From positions 1-38,661 of the forward strand of contig JAFBAN010000059.1 in NCBI GenBank assembly GCA_019247775.1: DNA of 38,661 nucleotides. The letters are read 5' to 3'. Shown one piece after another: positions 1-6,854 of the stretch (the first letter of the stretch is position 1; each line of letters opens with the position of its first letter). The position numbers and the translations under genes are program-made. The DNA is from Chitinophagaceae bacterium. Lineage in GTDB: Bacteria; Bacteroidota; Bacteroidia; Chitinophagales; Chitinophagaceae. The notes beneath the pieces are model-generated. The model did no database searches, was not told the DNA's origin, and saw only the letters and a program-made list of their open reading frames with translations.

Positions 1-758
1 CGCTTGGGATCCACGCCATAGGTATCCTGCAGCACCCGCACAATGGTGGTGGCCCGCTTCACGCTGAGGTCCCAGTTGTCCTGGATCATGGCATTCCTCA
101 TCGGAATGGAATCCGTGTGTCCCTCCACCATGAACTCGATATCAGGCTGGTTGTTCAGCACTTTGGCCACCTTGCCCAGTACTTCCTTGGCACGTTCGGT
201 TACATCGTAGCTGCCGCTTTTGAAAAGCAGTTTATCGGAAATATCAACGTACACTACGCCTTTGTCTACTTTGATATTAATGTCCTTGTCGTCAAGATTG
301 CCGATAGCGCCTTTCAGGTTCATCACAAGCGCCATATTGAGCGAATCTTTGCGGGCGATCGATCCCTGCAGGTCTTTAATGTACATATCCTTGGCGCCAA
401 TGTTCTCCAGCGATCTCTTGATGCTTTCCGCCTGCGAGCCGGTTACAACCGAAAGGTCTTTCAGTTGGTTCAGGACTGTGTTATTGTTCTGTTTCAAAAA
501 ATCTACCTGTTTGTTGAGATCTGCAATGGTTCCGTCGGTAGACGATTTCAGGCTACTGTATTGCAGATTGGCTTTATCGAGCAGGGCCTGCAGTCGTTTC
601 ACTTCATCCTGTTCTTCGCGGTATTTGCTCTGGATATTGAGGTAGTTGCCGCTCAGTTCGGCATACTTGGCTTTTTCGGCATCGAGTTTTTTGGTGCTAA
701 CACAGGAAAACAGCAAAAAAGGAATGGCGCCGAGCAGAAGGTAAAATCTTGCTTTCAT
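1..758 (-). CDS. OmpA-family lipoprotein, C-terminus cut by window edge
   Basis: The gene starts at 758 and runs leftward out of the window; 252 codons are visible. The N-terminus is a lipoprotein signal peptide with a lipobox ending in Cys19 (LLFSC), so the protein should be lipid-anchored. A long polar, helix-forming stretch rich in K, E, Q and L follows (about residues 20-150). An OmpA-like peptidoglycan-binding domain starts near residue 165 and includes the segments LLFKSGSYDV and VEGHTDS (around residue 212). Such proteins usually tether the outer membrane to peptidoglycan. The rest of the OmpA domain lies beyond the edge. A TAATTTTG box at 825-832 on the minus strand would give a leader of about 60 nt. 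The domain assignment is firm; the exact role is inferred. Confidence 0.88.
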   Translation of the reverse strand, partial: MKARFYLLLGAIPFLLFSCVSTKKLDAEKAKYAELSGNYLNIQSKYREEQDEVKRLQALLDKANLQYSSLKSSTDGTIADLNKQVDFLKQNNNTVLNQLKDLSVVTGSQAESIKRSLENIGAKDMYIKDLQGSIARKDSLNMALVMNLKGAIGNLDDKDINIKVDKGVVYVDISDKLLFKSGSYDVTERAKEVLGKVAKVLNNQPDIEFMVEGHTDSIPMRNAMIQDNWDLSVKRATTIVRVLQDTYGVDPK

Positions 759-824
759 GGTAGGTGCAGTTAGTTGTCTATGCCCCCTTTGAACGCAGAA
801 CGAGGGCTTGAAATTGTGGTGCGG

Positions 825-832
825 CAAAATTA
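825..832 (-). promoter_or_regulatory. Putative -7 promoter box for the OmpA lipoprotein gene
   Basis: Read on the minus strand this is TAATTTTG, a full match to the Bacteroidota -7 consensus TAnnTTTG. It lies 66 nt before the start codon at 758. I do not see a clear TTG at the usual -33 distance, so this is a candidate only. Confidence 0.4.
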
Positions 833-871
833 AACCTCAAAAACAGGGAAGCCTCTTATAAGTTTTAAACA

Positions 872-989
872 CTCTGTGAACCTCCGTGCATTCCGTGCCT
901 CTGTGGTGAATTAAGAATGATCTCTTCAGAACGAACACAGGCGCGGAGGCTTTACCACAGAGACACAGAATGCACGGAGGTTCACAGAG
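872..989. repeat. Long imperfect inverted repeat of CACAGAG type
   Basis: Arms 872-907 and 954-989 are inverted copies of 36 bp with two mismatches, separated by 46 nt. The arms contain the words CTCTGTG, CCTCCGTGCATTC and CTCTGTGG. The element lies between the acyltransferase gene and the OmpA-type gene, both on the minus strand, and its right arm covers the acyltransferase stop codon (982-984). Related CGCAGAG-type sequences occur at 5704-5743 and 9330-9380. It could fold into a long hairpin in RNA and act as a 3' end, but there is no T tract. Confidence 0.8.
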
Positions 990-1542
990 ATAAATGGCCG
1001 AGCCCCTGGCCCGGAATTTTTCCTTCGATACCGGCGAAGAACCGGTGGATATGTTCGAAGTCGGCGGCCTCATCCTCGCTGGTCATAAAGGGTTCGGAGA
1101 TCAACAATTCCTTTTTACCAAAATCCAGTCCCGCCATCACGATCGGCACCCCGGCTTTTTTTGCGATAAAATAGAAGCCGGTGCGCAAACGGTCAACTTT
1201 CTTACGCGTTCCCTCGGGCGCCATAGCCAGCACGAGCGAACTTTCCCGGCTGAAGACGTCCACCACCTGGTCTACCATGTTCGTTTGCTGAGACCGGTTT
1301 ACGGGGATGCCGCCCAGGCTCCGGAAAAAGAATCCGAATGGCGGCCTGAACAATTCCGCCTTGCCCAGGAAACGGGCATGGGTAAGCCGCAACCGGCTGC
1401 GCATGGCCAGTCCGATCACAAAATCCCAGCTGCTGGTATGCGGCCCCACGATCACCACGCACTTTTTCAGGTGATAGGGAAACTGCCCCCGCAGCTTCCA
1501 GCCCAAAGCCCGCAAAAACAGGCCCCAAAACAGTCGCATCAT
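982..1542 (-). CDS. PlsC-like lysophospholipid/glycerol-phosphate acyltransferase
   Basis: The product is 186 residues if it starts at the first of two adjacent ATGs (1542); the frame is open further upstream, but that part is read from a low-complexity intergenic repeat. It carries the acyltransferase block I HTSSWD (H35, D40, pattern HX4D), a middle block around LGGIPVNRS, and block III PEGTR (E110). These are the catalytic and phosphate-binding motifs of the PlsC family, which acylates lysophospholipids at the inner membrane. It is shorter than a typical AGPAT (about 240 residues), like other compact PlsC-like proteins of the phylum. A TACCTTGG sequence five bases before the ATG resembles a -7 box and supports this start. 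The last residues and the stop are encoded inside a repeat arm, so the C-terminus may have been remodelled by it. Confidence 0.8.
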   Translation of the reverse strand: MMRLFWGLFLRALGWKLRGQFPYHLKKCVVIVGPHTSSWDFVIGLAMRSRLRLTHARFLGKAELFRPPFGFFFRSLGGIPVNRSQQTNMVDQVVDVFSRESSLVLAMAPEGTRKKVDRLRTGFYFIAKKAGVPIVMAGLDFGKKELLISEPFMTSEDEAADFEHIHRFFAGIEGKIPGQGLGHLSL

Positions 1543-1577
1543 AGTAGCCAAGGTAAGAACATATGAGGAGTCTGAAG

Positions 1578-1702
1578 TTGAGTCTGGAGTTTGGAGTCTG
1601 GAGTCTGGAGTTGAGTTTGCGGTTGGGCTACGTTCAATACAGGGCATGTTCACTGTAAACCACGAACAACCACAGACTACAGACTCCAAACTCCAGACTC
1701 AA
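1578..1702. repeat. Perfect 23-bp inverted repeat of GAGTCTGGAGT type
   Basis: Arms 1578-1600 and 1680-1702 are exact inverted copies of 23 bp, built from the words GAGTCTGGAG and TTGGAGTCT. The left flank contains further degenerate copies (from about 1566 and up to 1615). The right flank reads ACCACAGACTACAGACTCC. A related sequence occurs at 7671-7704 next to tRNA-Phe. It lies upstream of both the acyltransferase gene (minus) and the 1797 gene (plus). Confidence 0.75.
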
Positions 1703-1796
1703 AGAAAATCTCCTGCTCCATGGTTTATAATTGAAAATCCCCGATATTTAATAGCTTATTTCTATTTCGAATAAGTCTTATACCAAAACTAACCTT

Positions 1797-2264
1797 ATGA
1801 CTTCCTTCCGAAGCTTCGTAGCGTCAGAGCTGATGTCGATCAAACAGAACATTGCGGCAGTGCGCAACATGATCCCGAGCAATGTAAAACTCAAGCCAGC
1901 TGAGCGGCGGAGTATGTTCAAGCTGAACACCAAGCGTCACGAATTTGTGCAGCGCGCAGTGCAGTACATGCGGAAGAATCCGACCACTGTCCCCACTTTT
2001 ATCGATGTAACCATCTGCAACAATTATATCCATCTGTACGAACAGTACGCTGAGTTGCTTGAAGAACTGGACCAGGTAAAGACCAAACTGGAAGACGCCA
2101 AACTGGTGATCGGTAACGAGATCATGAAACAGACCCGGGCCTATTTCCAGAACTCGAAGAATGCTTCGGAATCGGGCAATGAACAGCTCGACAAGATCTA
2201 TAAAGAACTCAAGCCGCATTATGCCGTAGGGCGTAACAGCAAAAAGCTTGTGGCGGAGAGTTAA
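1797..2264 (+). CDS. Hypothetical protein, helical, 155 aa
   Basis: I do not recognise a family. The protein is highly charged, has no signal peptide or membrane segment, and looks largely helical; residues about 72-115 (from NNYIHLYEQYAELLEELDQV onward) could form a coiled coil. A later ATG at codon 13 (MSIKQN) is an alternative start. The gene stands alone between a repeat-rich region and a convergent pentapeptide-repeat gene. A good intrinsic terminator for this strand begins 62 nt after the stop, inside the convergent gene. Codon use and base composition look like the neighbours, so it is probably a real native gene. Confidence 0.7.
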   Translation: MTSFRSFVASELMSIKQNIAAVRNMIPSNVKLKPAERRSMFKLNTKRHEFVQRAVQYMRKNPTTVPTFIDVTICNNYIHLYEQYAELLEELDQVKTKLEDAKLVIGNEIMKQTRAYFQNSKNASESGNEQLDKIYKELKPHYAVGRNSKKLVAES

Positions 2265-2284
2265 GCGCAGATGATAATGATGGC

Positions 2285-2857
2285 TTAGCCGATATCCAAC
2301 TGGTATTTATCGAGCAAACGAATTACGCCCGGCATAGAGAACCGGGCTTTTTTTATTTTATTCTGGGCAGGGTCGATCGTATAGTGTTCTGCCGTTCTGA
2401 GATCGGCGCCCTCGAGATTAGTGTGATCGAACATCGCTCCCTGAAGGTTGCAGCGATCAAATACAGCTTTACTGAGATCGGCTTCCCGGAGATCAGCCTC
2501 CTGCAGGCTGCAGTCTTTAAAGGAAATGGCTTTTAGCTTCAATTTGAAAAAAGAGCAGAGATCGAGGATGCAGCCTTCAAAATGAAATGAAAGCCCGAAC
2601 TGGTTGCAGTCTTCCCAATGCAATCCAAGCAGCTTGCAATCGATAAAGACACAGTCGCGGAATGCGGTCCCTTTCAGCTGAACCATACTCAGGTTGCAAC
2701 CGGCGAACCTGCATTCGCTGAAATAAATGCCCGACAGTGCGGTTTCAGAAAAATTGCATTGGGTGAATCCGCAATCCTCATATTCCCCCGGCGGCAATGC
2801 GGCAGCGGTAAAATCGGTTTTCTCAAAATTTTTGTGTTCAACTAAAGGACGGTCCAT
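2285..2857 (-). CDS. Pentapeptide-repeat protein, Qnr-like architecture
   Basis: The 190-residue product is made of repeated five-residue units of the type A(D/N)LXX, clearest at ADLREADLSK, NLQGAMFD and NLEGADLRT. It ends in a non-repeat tail (GVIRLLDKYQLDIG) that resembles in position and character the C-terminal segment of Qnr proteins. A segment near residues 53-70 (GCNLSMVQLKGTAF) also looks like Qnr. Pentapeptide-repeat proteins form a right-handed beta helix; Qnr and MfpA use it to mimic DNA and protect or inhibit gyrase. No activity can be proven here. The start at 2857 was chosen because the frame upstream reads back into the sigma-factor gene. It follows that gene by 28 bp, so co-transcription is likely, but a -7 box at 2872-2879 could give it its own promoter. 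Confidence 0.82.
   Translation of the reverse strand: MDRPLVEHKNFEKTDFTAAALPPGEYEDCGFTQCNFSETALSGIYFSECRFAGCNLSMVQLKGTAFRDCVFIDCKLLGLHWEDCNQFGLSFHFEGCILDLCSFFKLKLKAISFKDCSLQEADLREADLSKAVFDRCNLQGAMFDHTNLEGADLRTAEHYTIDPAQNKIKKARFSMPGVIRLLDKYQLDIG
2327..2354 (+). terminator. Intrinsic terminator for the 1797-2264 gene, inside the opposite gene
   Basis: GCCCGG (2327-2332) pairs with CCGGGC (2342-2347) around a 9-nt loop, followed at once by seven Ts. It is oriented for plus-strand transcription, 62 nt past the stop of the 1797-2264 gene, and lies within the 3' end of the convergent pentapeptide-repeat gene. Confidence 0.65.
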
Positions 2858-2871
2858 CTGGGTGTGTTGTA

Positions 2872-2879
2872 CAAAGTTA
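2872..2879 (-). promoter_or_regulatory. Putative -7 box before the pentapeptide-repeat gene
   Basis: Read on the minus strand this is TAACTTTG, matching TAnnTTTG, 14 nt before the ATG at 2857 and just after the sigma-factor stop. No TTG is seen at the normal -33 distance. It may allow expression of the pentapeptide gene apart from the sigma gene. Confidence 0.35.
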
Positions 2880-2885
2880 ATCCCA

Positions 2886-4109
2886 TCAAATTGCGGCCAG
2901 TTTTTTGGCGAGCATTTTTTTGTCCGCCTCGGTCCTTGCCAGCAGCAGCCCCTGCTCAAAATGAGATCTGGATCTTTCGCGATCCGAATCGAGATAAAGC
3001 TCGCCCAACAGGGTATGGTAATATGGATTTTTATCGAGTTTCAATTGCTCCGCAGCCCTTATCGCCTCCTGTTTTCCATTGGCTTTCCATAATGCATAGG
3101 TGCGATTGAGTGCGGCAACAGGCGAGTAGGCGATCTGCAAAAGCCTGTTGTACAGTTGCAGGATGTTCTCCCATTTCTCCTTCGTGTCTTCCTTTATGGT
3201 GTGCCAGTAAGCAATACCCGCTTCCAGATGGTATTTCGAGTACGCATTTCCTGTTGATGCGCGCTTCAGGTGCCAGGCCCCCCGGCTGATCAGCGATTGA
3301 TCCCAAAGATTTTCATCCTGGTCTGCATAAAGTACCAGTTCTCCAGCGGCATCCTTCCGGGCCGGGAACCTGGACGCGTGAAAGCACATCAGCGCCATCA
3401 GCGCATTGGTATCGGGCAGATCAGTGGGCGGGTAATCGATCAGCATCTGGGTAAGACGTATGGCTTCGAGGCAGAGATCTTCGCGCAACACGATATCGCT
3501 GGTTTCGGAATAATACCCCTCATTGAAGACCAGGTACAAACTGATGAGCACAGTTGCCAGCCGCTGCGCAATGCCCGACGGCGGTGGCAATTCCATCACG
3601 ATATTTTCCTCGCGCAGCTTTTCTTTAGCCCGCGATAAACGTTTGGCGATGGTTTCCCTGTTGCTTAAAAATGCATTGGCGATCTCATCGATACCGAATC
3701 CGCAAAGCACACGTAAGGCCAGTGCTATCTGTGATTCCTGCGGGATGGCCGGATGACAGACGGCGAACAGCATCTGTAACTGGCTGTCGCCGATATTTTC
3801 CTCAGACAGATCGAGTTCGGGAGTTGATGCAGAAGTCGCTGCAAGCAGCGCAAGAGCAATTTTTTGATGGAACCCTTGCTGACGTAGCAGCTGATTTCTC
3901 GCTTTATTCTTTGCCACGCTATACAGCCAGGCCACGGGATTTTTGGGGACGCCTTTGTAAGGCCAGTTCTCGAGGGCGGCCAGGAAAGTATCGCCTGCGA
4001 TATCTTCCGCCAGGTCCAATTGCTCAAAACCGAACTGCCTGCACAATACCGCCGTCAGCTTTCTGAATTCGGTGCGAAAAAGATGCGGGATAAGGTCGGG
4101 CTGCGACAT
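2886..4109 (-). CDS. ECF42-type RNA polymerase sigma factor with long C-terminal extension
   Basis: The product has 407 residues, about twice the length of a simple ECF sigma factor and usual for the ECF42 group. Region sigma2 lies at about residues 10-85 (DLAEDIAGDTFLAALENWP, then PVAWLYSVAKNKARN). Region sigma4 lies at about 115-170 (ALRVLCGFGIDEIANAF, then ETIAKRLSRAKEKLRE). The remaining 230 residues are a helical, TPR-like extension of the DUF6596 type. ECF42 sigma factors are known to sit beside YCII/DGPF-domain genes and have no classical anti-sigma factor; here a YCII gene ends 61 bp upstream. Start 4109 gives MSQPDLIPHLFR; the frame upstream of it overlaps the YCII gene and is not needed. 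The signal it senses and its target promoters are unknown. Confidence 0.9.
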   Translation of the reverse strand: MSQPDLIPHLFRTEFRKLTAVLCRQFGFEQLDLAEDIAGDTFLAALENWPYKGVPKNPVAWLYSVAKNKARNQLLRQQGFHQKIALALLAATSASTPELDLSEENIGDSQLQMLFAVCHPAIPQESQIALALRVLCGFGIDEIANAFLSNRETIAKRLSRAKEKLREENIVMELPPPSGIAQRLATVLISLYLVFNEGYYSETSDIVLREDLCLEAIRLTQMLIDYPPTDLPDTNALMALMCFHASRFPARKDAAGELVLYADQDENLWDQSLISRGAWHLKRASTGNAYSKYHLEAGIAYWHTIKEDTKEKWENILQLYNRLLQIAYSPVAALNRTYALWKANGKQEAIRAAEQLKLDKNPYYHTLLGELYLDSDRERSRSHFEQGLLLARTEADKKMLAKKLAAI

Positions 4110-4170
4110 AAACGCGATTGCAATAATTGGCGAATGGCGGGCCGCTATCCTTGGCGGTCTGCCGTCTTGG

Positions 4171-4509
4171 TCAATGTGCCATCCGGCGCACTTCGATCGT
4201 GTTCCCCTCGCCCTGGAGGATGGGACTTCCTTTGGCAAATTCAGCGGCCTCGTCGGGAGACGCTGCTTTAACAATGATATACCCGCCCAGGGTCTCTTTG
4301 ATATCGCCGAAAGGCCCGTTGGTAACTACGCCGCCATGCCCCACTGTTCTGGCGTTATCGAATGAAAGTCCGTGACCGCCCACGTATTTGTTCTGTGCGG
4401 CAATACCCCCGATCCAGTCCATCGTCTGTTTCATCCAGACCTGCATCTGTTCCGGTGAAGCCAGTTTGCTTCCATCCTGGTGGCGAAAGATCAGCATGTA
4501 CTCGTCCAT
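4171..4509 (-). CDS. YCII (DGPF)-family protein
   Basis: The 112-residue product has the compact YCII-related fold signature: an N-terminal strand EYMLIFRH, the central NGPFGDIKETLGGYIIVKA and a C-terminal HPLL-like part (GSPILQGEGNTIEVR). The usual DGPF motif reads NGPF here. Its biochemical role is not established; the family is most often found next to ECF sigma factors, as it is here. It is the first gene of the minus-strand cluster. A perfect inverted repeat at 4523-4543 lies 13 bp upstream of its start. Confidence 0.88.
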   Translation of the reverse strand: MDEYMLIFRHQDGSKLASPEQMQVWMKQTMDWIGGIAAQNKYVGGHGLSFDNARTVGHGGVVTNGPFGDIKETLGGYIIVKAASPDEAAEFAKGSPILQGEGNTIEVRRMAH

Positions 4510-4522
4510 GTTGTTTGATTTT

Positions 4523-4543
4523 AGTGTTTATAATGTGAACACT
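4523..4543. promoter_or_regulatory. Inverted repeat AGTGTT-N9-AACACT upstream of the YCII gene
   Basis: The 6-bp arms at 4523-4528 and 4538-4543 are perfect inverted copies around an AT-rich 9-nt centre. It lies immediately upstream of the first gene of the YCII/sigma/pentapeptide cluster, where an operator would be expected. Which protein binds it is unknown, and a chance palindrome of this size cannot be excluded. Confidence 0.4.
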
Positions 4544-4697
4544 TATATAACAATCAGCCCGGACCGAAATGGACAGTAAGCGCACAAAAAATAAAAATTA
4601 TGGCGGCGATGCAGCCGCGATAGAAAGTGGATCTGTGTTAATCCGCGCGATCTTTGGTGTTTGGCCACAGGTCGCACGCATCAGCAGCGATTGATTT

Positions 4698-5642
4698 TTA
4701 TTTTGCCGGCCTGATCACAATATTTCTATACTCGATAGGTCCATGATCACCCTGCAGCATGATCGGCCCCGGCTCAGCCTCTTTGCTATCCAACGCTCCA
4801 CCTGTGATACCGGGGATGATCTGGTCGGTAATGACCGCCTTTCCATTGGCAACAATAGAAACCCGGCGGCCGATCAACGTTATATCAAAGCTTTGCCATT
4901 CGCCGGGCGATTTGGCAACGATCTCATTGGGAGTAAGGAACCCGTAGATTCCGCCGAACAAAGTAGACATCGGTTCCATGCCCTTATTGTCCTCTACCTG
5001 CACCTCATACCGGCCGCGCAGGTATACGCCGCTGTTGCTTTCGGCAGGGTAACGTAATTCTATATGAAGCTTGAAATCTTCGAATTTTCTGTCGGTGATG
5101 ATATTCGATCCTGATTTCGGACTTCTCAGAACGCCATTCTCCACCACCCACTGGTTGGTCTTTCCTGAAGGGTGCCAGCCGTCAAGATTATTCTTGTTGA
5201 GCAGGCTGATCGGAGCCCCCCATGCCGGCTCCCGGTCTCTTTTCAGGAGTGGCGCTCTTTCACCGGTGAAGGCAAAGTCTTTTCCCGAGCTGCTGTGAAT
5301 CGTTCCGCTGATCTGATCGCCGTTTACCTGCGCCTCCAGCACCATATCCTTATCGGCGCGGTCCCATTGCGGTGGTATGCTGAAGTTTAATTTCCCCTCC
5401 TTCGAATTTATTTTCGAGATCGGTCGTGCGCTGCCTCCATCGGCCACGAAATAGCCGACCAGCGTTCTCGAGCCGGACAATTTCACCTCCAGCCAGGAGG
5501 GTGCAGTGCGGCCATCCATATTTACGGTAAGATCCCAGCGGCCGATCACGGTCTTGTCATACGGAGTAGATCCCTGGGAGAAACTGGTAACTGTAATAAG
5601 CAGCAGGATCGCTGGCAGAAGAATGGTCTTTTTCATGGGCAT
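4698..5642 (-). CDS. Exported DUF1080 (3-keto-disaccharide hydrolase-like) protein
   Basis: The product has 314 residues with a signal peptide (about residues 1-22, ending TSFSQ). Residues about 140-312 form a DUF1080 domain, recognised from ISLLNKNNLDGWHPSG, the strand-rich middle (FEDFKLHIELRYPAESNSGV, then YLRGRYEVQV) and the end GPIMLQGDHGPIEYRNIVI. Members of this concanavalin-like family are secreted carbohydrate-active proteins, some acting on 3-keto-glycosides. Residues about 25-130 form an extra beta-rich N-terminal domain (GRWDLTVNM and following). A second ATG two codons downstream (5636) is equally possible as start. The gene stands alone between non-coding stretches. Confidence 0.85.
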   Translation of the reverse strand: MPMKKTILLPAILLLITVTSFSQGSTPYDKTVIGRWDLTVNMDGRTAPSWLEVKLSGSRTLVGYFVADGGSARPISKINSKEGKLNFSIPPQWDRADKDMVLEAQVNGDQISGTIHSSSGKDFAFTGERAPLLKRDREPAWGAPISLLNKNNLDGWHPSGKTNQWVVENGVLRSPKSGSNIITDRKFEDFKLHIELRYPAESNSGVYLRGRYEVQVEDNKGMEPMSTLFGGIYGFLTPNEIVAKSPGEWQSFDITLIGRRVSIVANGKAVITDQIIPGITGGALDSKEAEPGPIMLQGDHGPIEYRNIVIRPAK

Positions 5643-5703
5643 CTTTTAGAGTGAACATGAAGATACGCCTCATGATCGACTCTTCCGATACCTCCCCGCT
5701 TCC

Positions 5704-5743
5704 GTAACGCAGAGACCGCAAAGGACCGCAGGGGACGCAAAGT
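5704..5743. repeat. Dispersed CGCAGAG-type repeat, single copy
   Basis: This stretch is built from near-repeats such as AACGCAGAGACCGC, AAAGGACCGC and GGGGACGCAAAG. It resembles the arms at 872-989 and 9330-9380. It lies between two minus-strand genes and has no inverted partner here. Confidence 0.5.
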
Positions 5744-5771
5744 TGAAACAAACACATTCACGGTTGTCCGT

Positions 5772-6518
5772 TCACTTTCCGCCATTCGCATGCAGATCAT
5801 TCACGCAATCCGCATCCAGCGCCGGCAGTGAATTGGTGTTCATCAGGCCGGAAGTCTGCGTGGCATAATACATGAGGCAGTTGGTATTGCTGCAATGGGA
5901 GGTATGGGAAGGGTCTTCATGCGCTTTCACCATGGGCGTGCCCAGATTCACCAATCCCAGCAGGTGTCCGAACTCATGCATCATGGTACCCGATTCTACC
6001 TTGGTGCGACTGGCTTGTCCGATGCCGCCGGTCCGGGCCTGGATCGTCTTTTCAAAGATCACCATGGAGGTATTCCAGAACGATACCCCGCCCACATTGG
6101 CGGTGGTATAATCGGCGTCGGCAAACAGGATCCAGACGCCTATGCTGTTTCCACTGGTATAGACAGTGCGGTTCTTGTCTTCGTAATTCACCACATCCTG
6201 CAGGCCAACCGTAGCCATCCCCATAGATCCGACCGGCGTGAGTGTTACATTGATACCGCCCGGTTTATTCAGGTAAGTGTTCAGGAAGCTGACAAGATTG
6301 GATACTGACTGGTCCTGCGGCCGCATGCCCGGCGTATACTGGATATCGATATTCAGGACCGTATAAGTATCGGCGGCGAGCAACTGATGCGCTGACTGGC
6401 CGGTTCCCTGTTTATCAACGGTGCTGTTGGGCCCGCTGATCTGTACTGTAGTGGTCGTTTCCTTACGGCACCCTGCCAGCAGGCTGATCGCCAGAAGCAG
6501 GTATAAGAGGCGTTTCAT
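5772..6518 (-). CDS. Zinc metalloprotease lipoprotein (metzincin-like)
   Basis: The 248-residue product has a lipoprotein signal peptide ending LLAGC (Cys16), so it is probably anchored to a membrane outside the cytoplasm. The zinc motif is HEFGHLLGLVN (H181, E182, H185, G188, N191), followed by a Met-containing turn CLMYY (Met216). This is the metzincin layout HExxHxxGxxH/D...M, except that the third ligand position holds Asn191. Histidines in the segment between the motif and the turn (HEDPSHTSHC) may supply the third ligand. The closest annotation I can offer is a membrane metalloprotease of the kind common in Bacteroidota; the substrate is unknown. Confidence 0.8.
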   Translation of the reverse strand: MKRLLYLLLAISLLAGCRKETTTTVQISGPNSTVDKQGTGQSAHQLLAADTYTVLNIDIQYTPGMRPQDQSVSNLVSFLNTYLNKPGGINVTLTPVGSMGMATVGLQDVVNYEDKNRTVYTSGNSIGVWILFADADYTTANVGGVSFWNTSMVIFEKTIQARTGGIGQASRTKVESGTMMHEFGHLLGLVNLGTPMVKAHEDPSHTSHCSNTNCLMYYATQTSGLMNTNSLPALDADCVNDLHANGGK

Positions 6519-6854
6519 GTGTATGGATTTGGAGTTCTATCTTAAACCACATAAAAACGAGTGCCAGGGGTACCCTCTTTAGCCCCTTTGCTCTTATCCA
6601 CTCCTAGCGAAACACCCCTATTGGTTTTGAACAGATATCTATTCACGGGCAGTGGCTCGCTAAAAGAAAAACGAAGTAAAAAAGATGAAGAAGGCCTTTT
6701 TTGTCTTTTTTACTTCGTTTTTCTTTTATTGACATTCTGCCGCCAAAATTGAGAGGCTCGCCGCAGGTGCGCTCCAGAGTCCCCCGTCGGGGAGACATCT
6801 GCGGAAACCATCCTGGTTTAGGAGTTAAGTACACTCTGCGGAGAGGGAAAAGTT
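6519..6854. other. 336-bp gene-free stretch rich in hairpins
   Basis: I see no credible gene. The stretch holds the large palindrome at 6661-6728, a TCCCC-CGTC-GGGGA hairpin near 6780-6793, an AAACCA-TCC-TGGTTT hairpin near 6806-6820, and GC-rich segments that look like dispersed repeat material. The short open frames on both strands encode mirror-like K/R/F-rich peptides only because they cross the palindrome. Confidence 0.6.
6661..6728. repeat. Perfect 25-bp inverted repeat (A/T-rich, CTTCGTTTTTC type)
   Basis: Arms 6661-6685 and 6704-6728 are exact inverted copies of 25 bp around an 18-nt centre. The right arm reads through ACTTCGTTTTTCTTTTA and is followed by TTGA, the same end as the element at 36925-37047. 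It lies between two minus-strand genes and could form a very stable hairpin in RNA or DNA. Confidence 0.85.

Noticed and set aside
117..773. Open frame of 218 codons on the plus strand
   Set aside because: It is a shadow of the OmpA-type lipoprotein gene on the minus strand, which has a lipobox and a recognisable domain.
994..1566. Open frame of 190 codons on the plus strand
   Set aside because: Antisense to the PlsC-like gene, whose catalytic motifs are clear; its own peptide has no family features.
6561..6834. Two short open frames on opposite strands with similar KEKRSKKD peptides
   Set aside because: They resemble each other only because both cross the perfect palindrome at 6661-6728.
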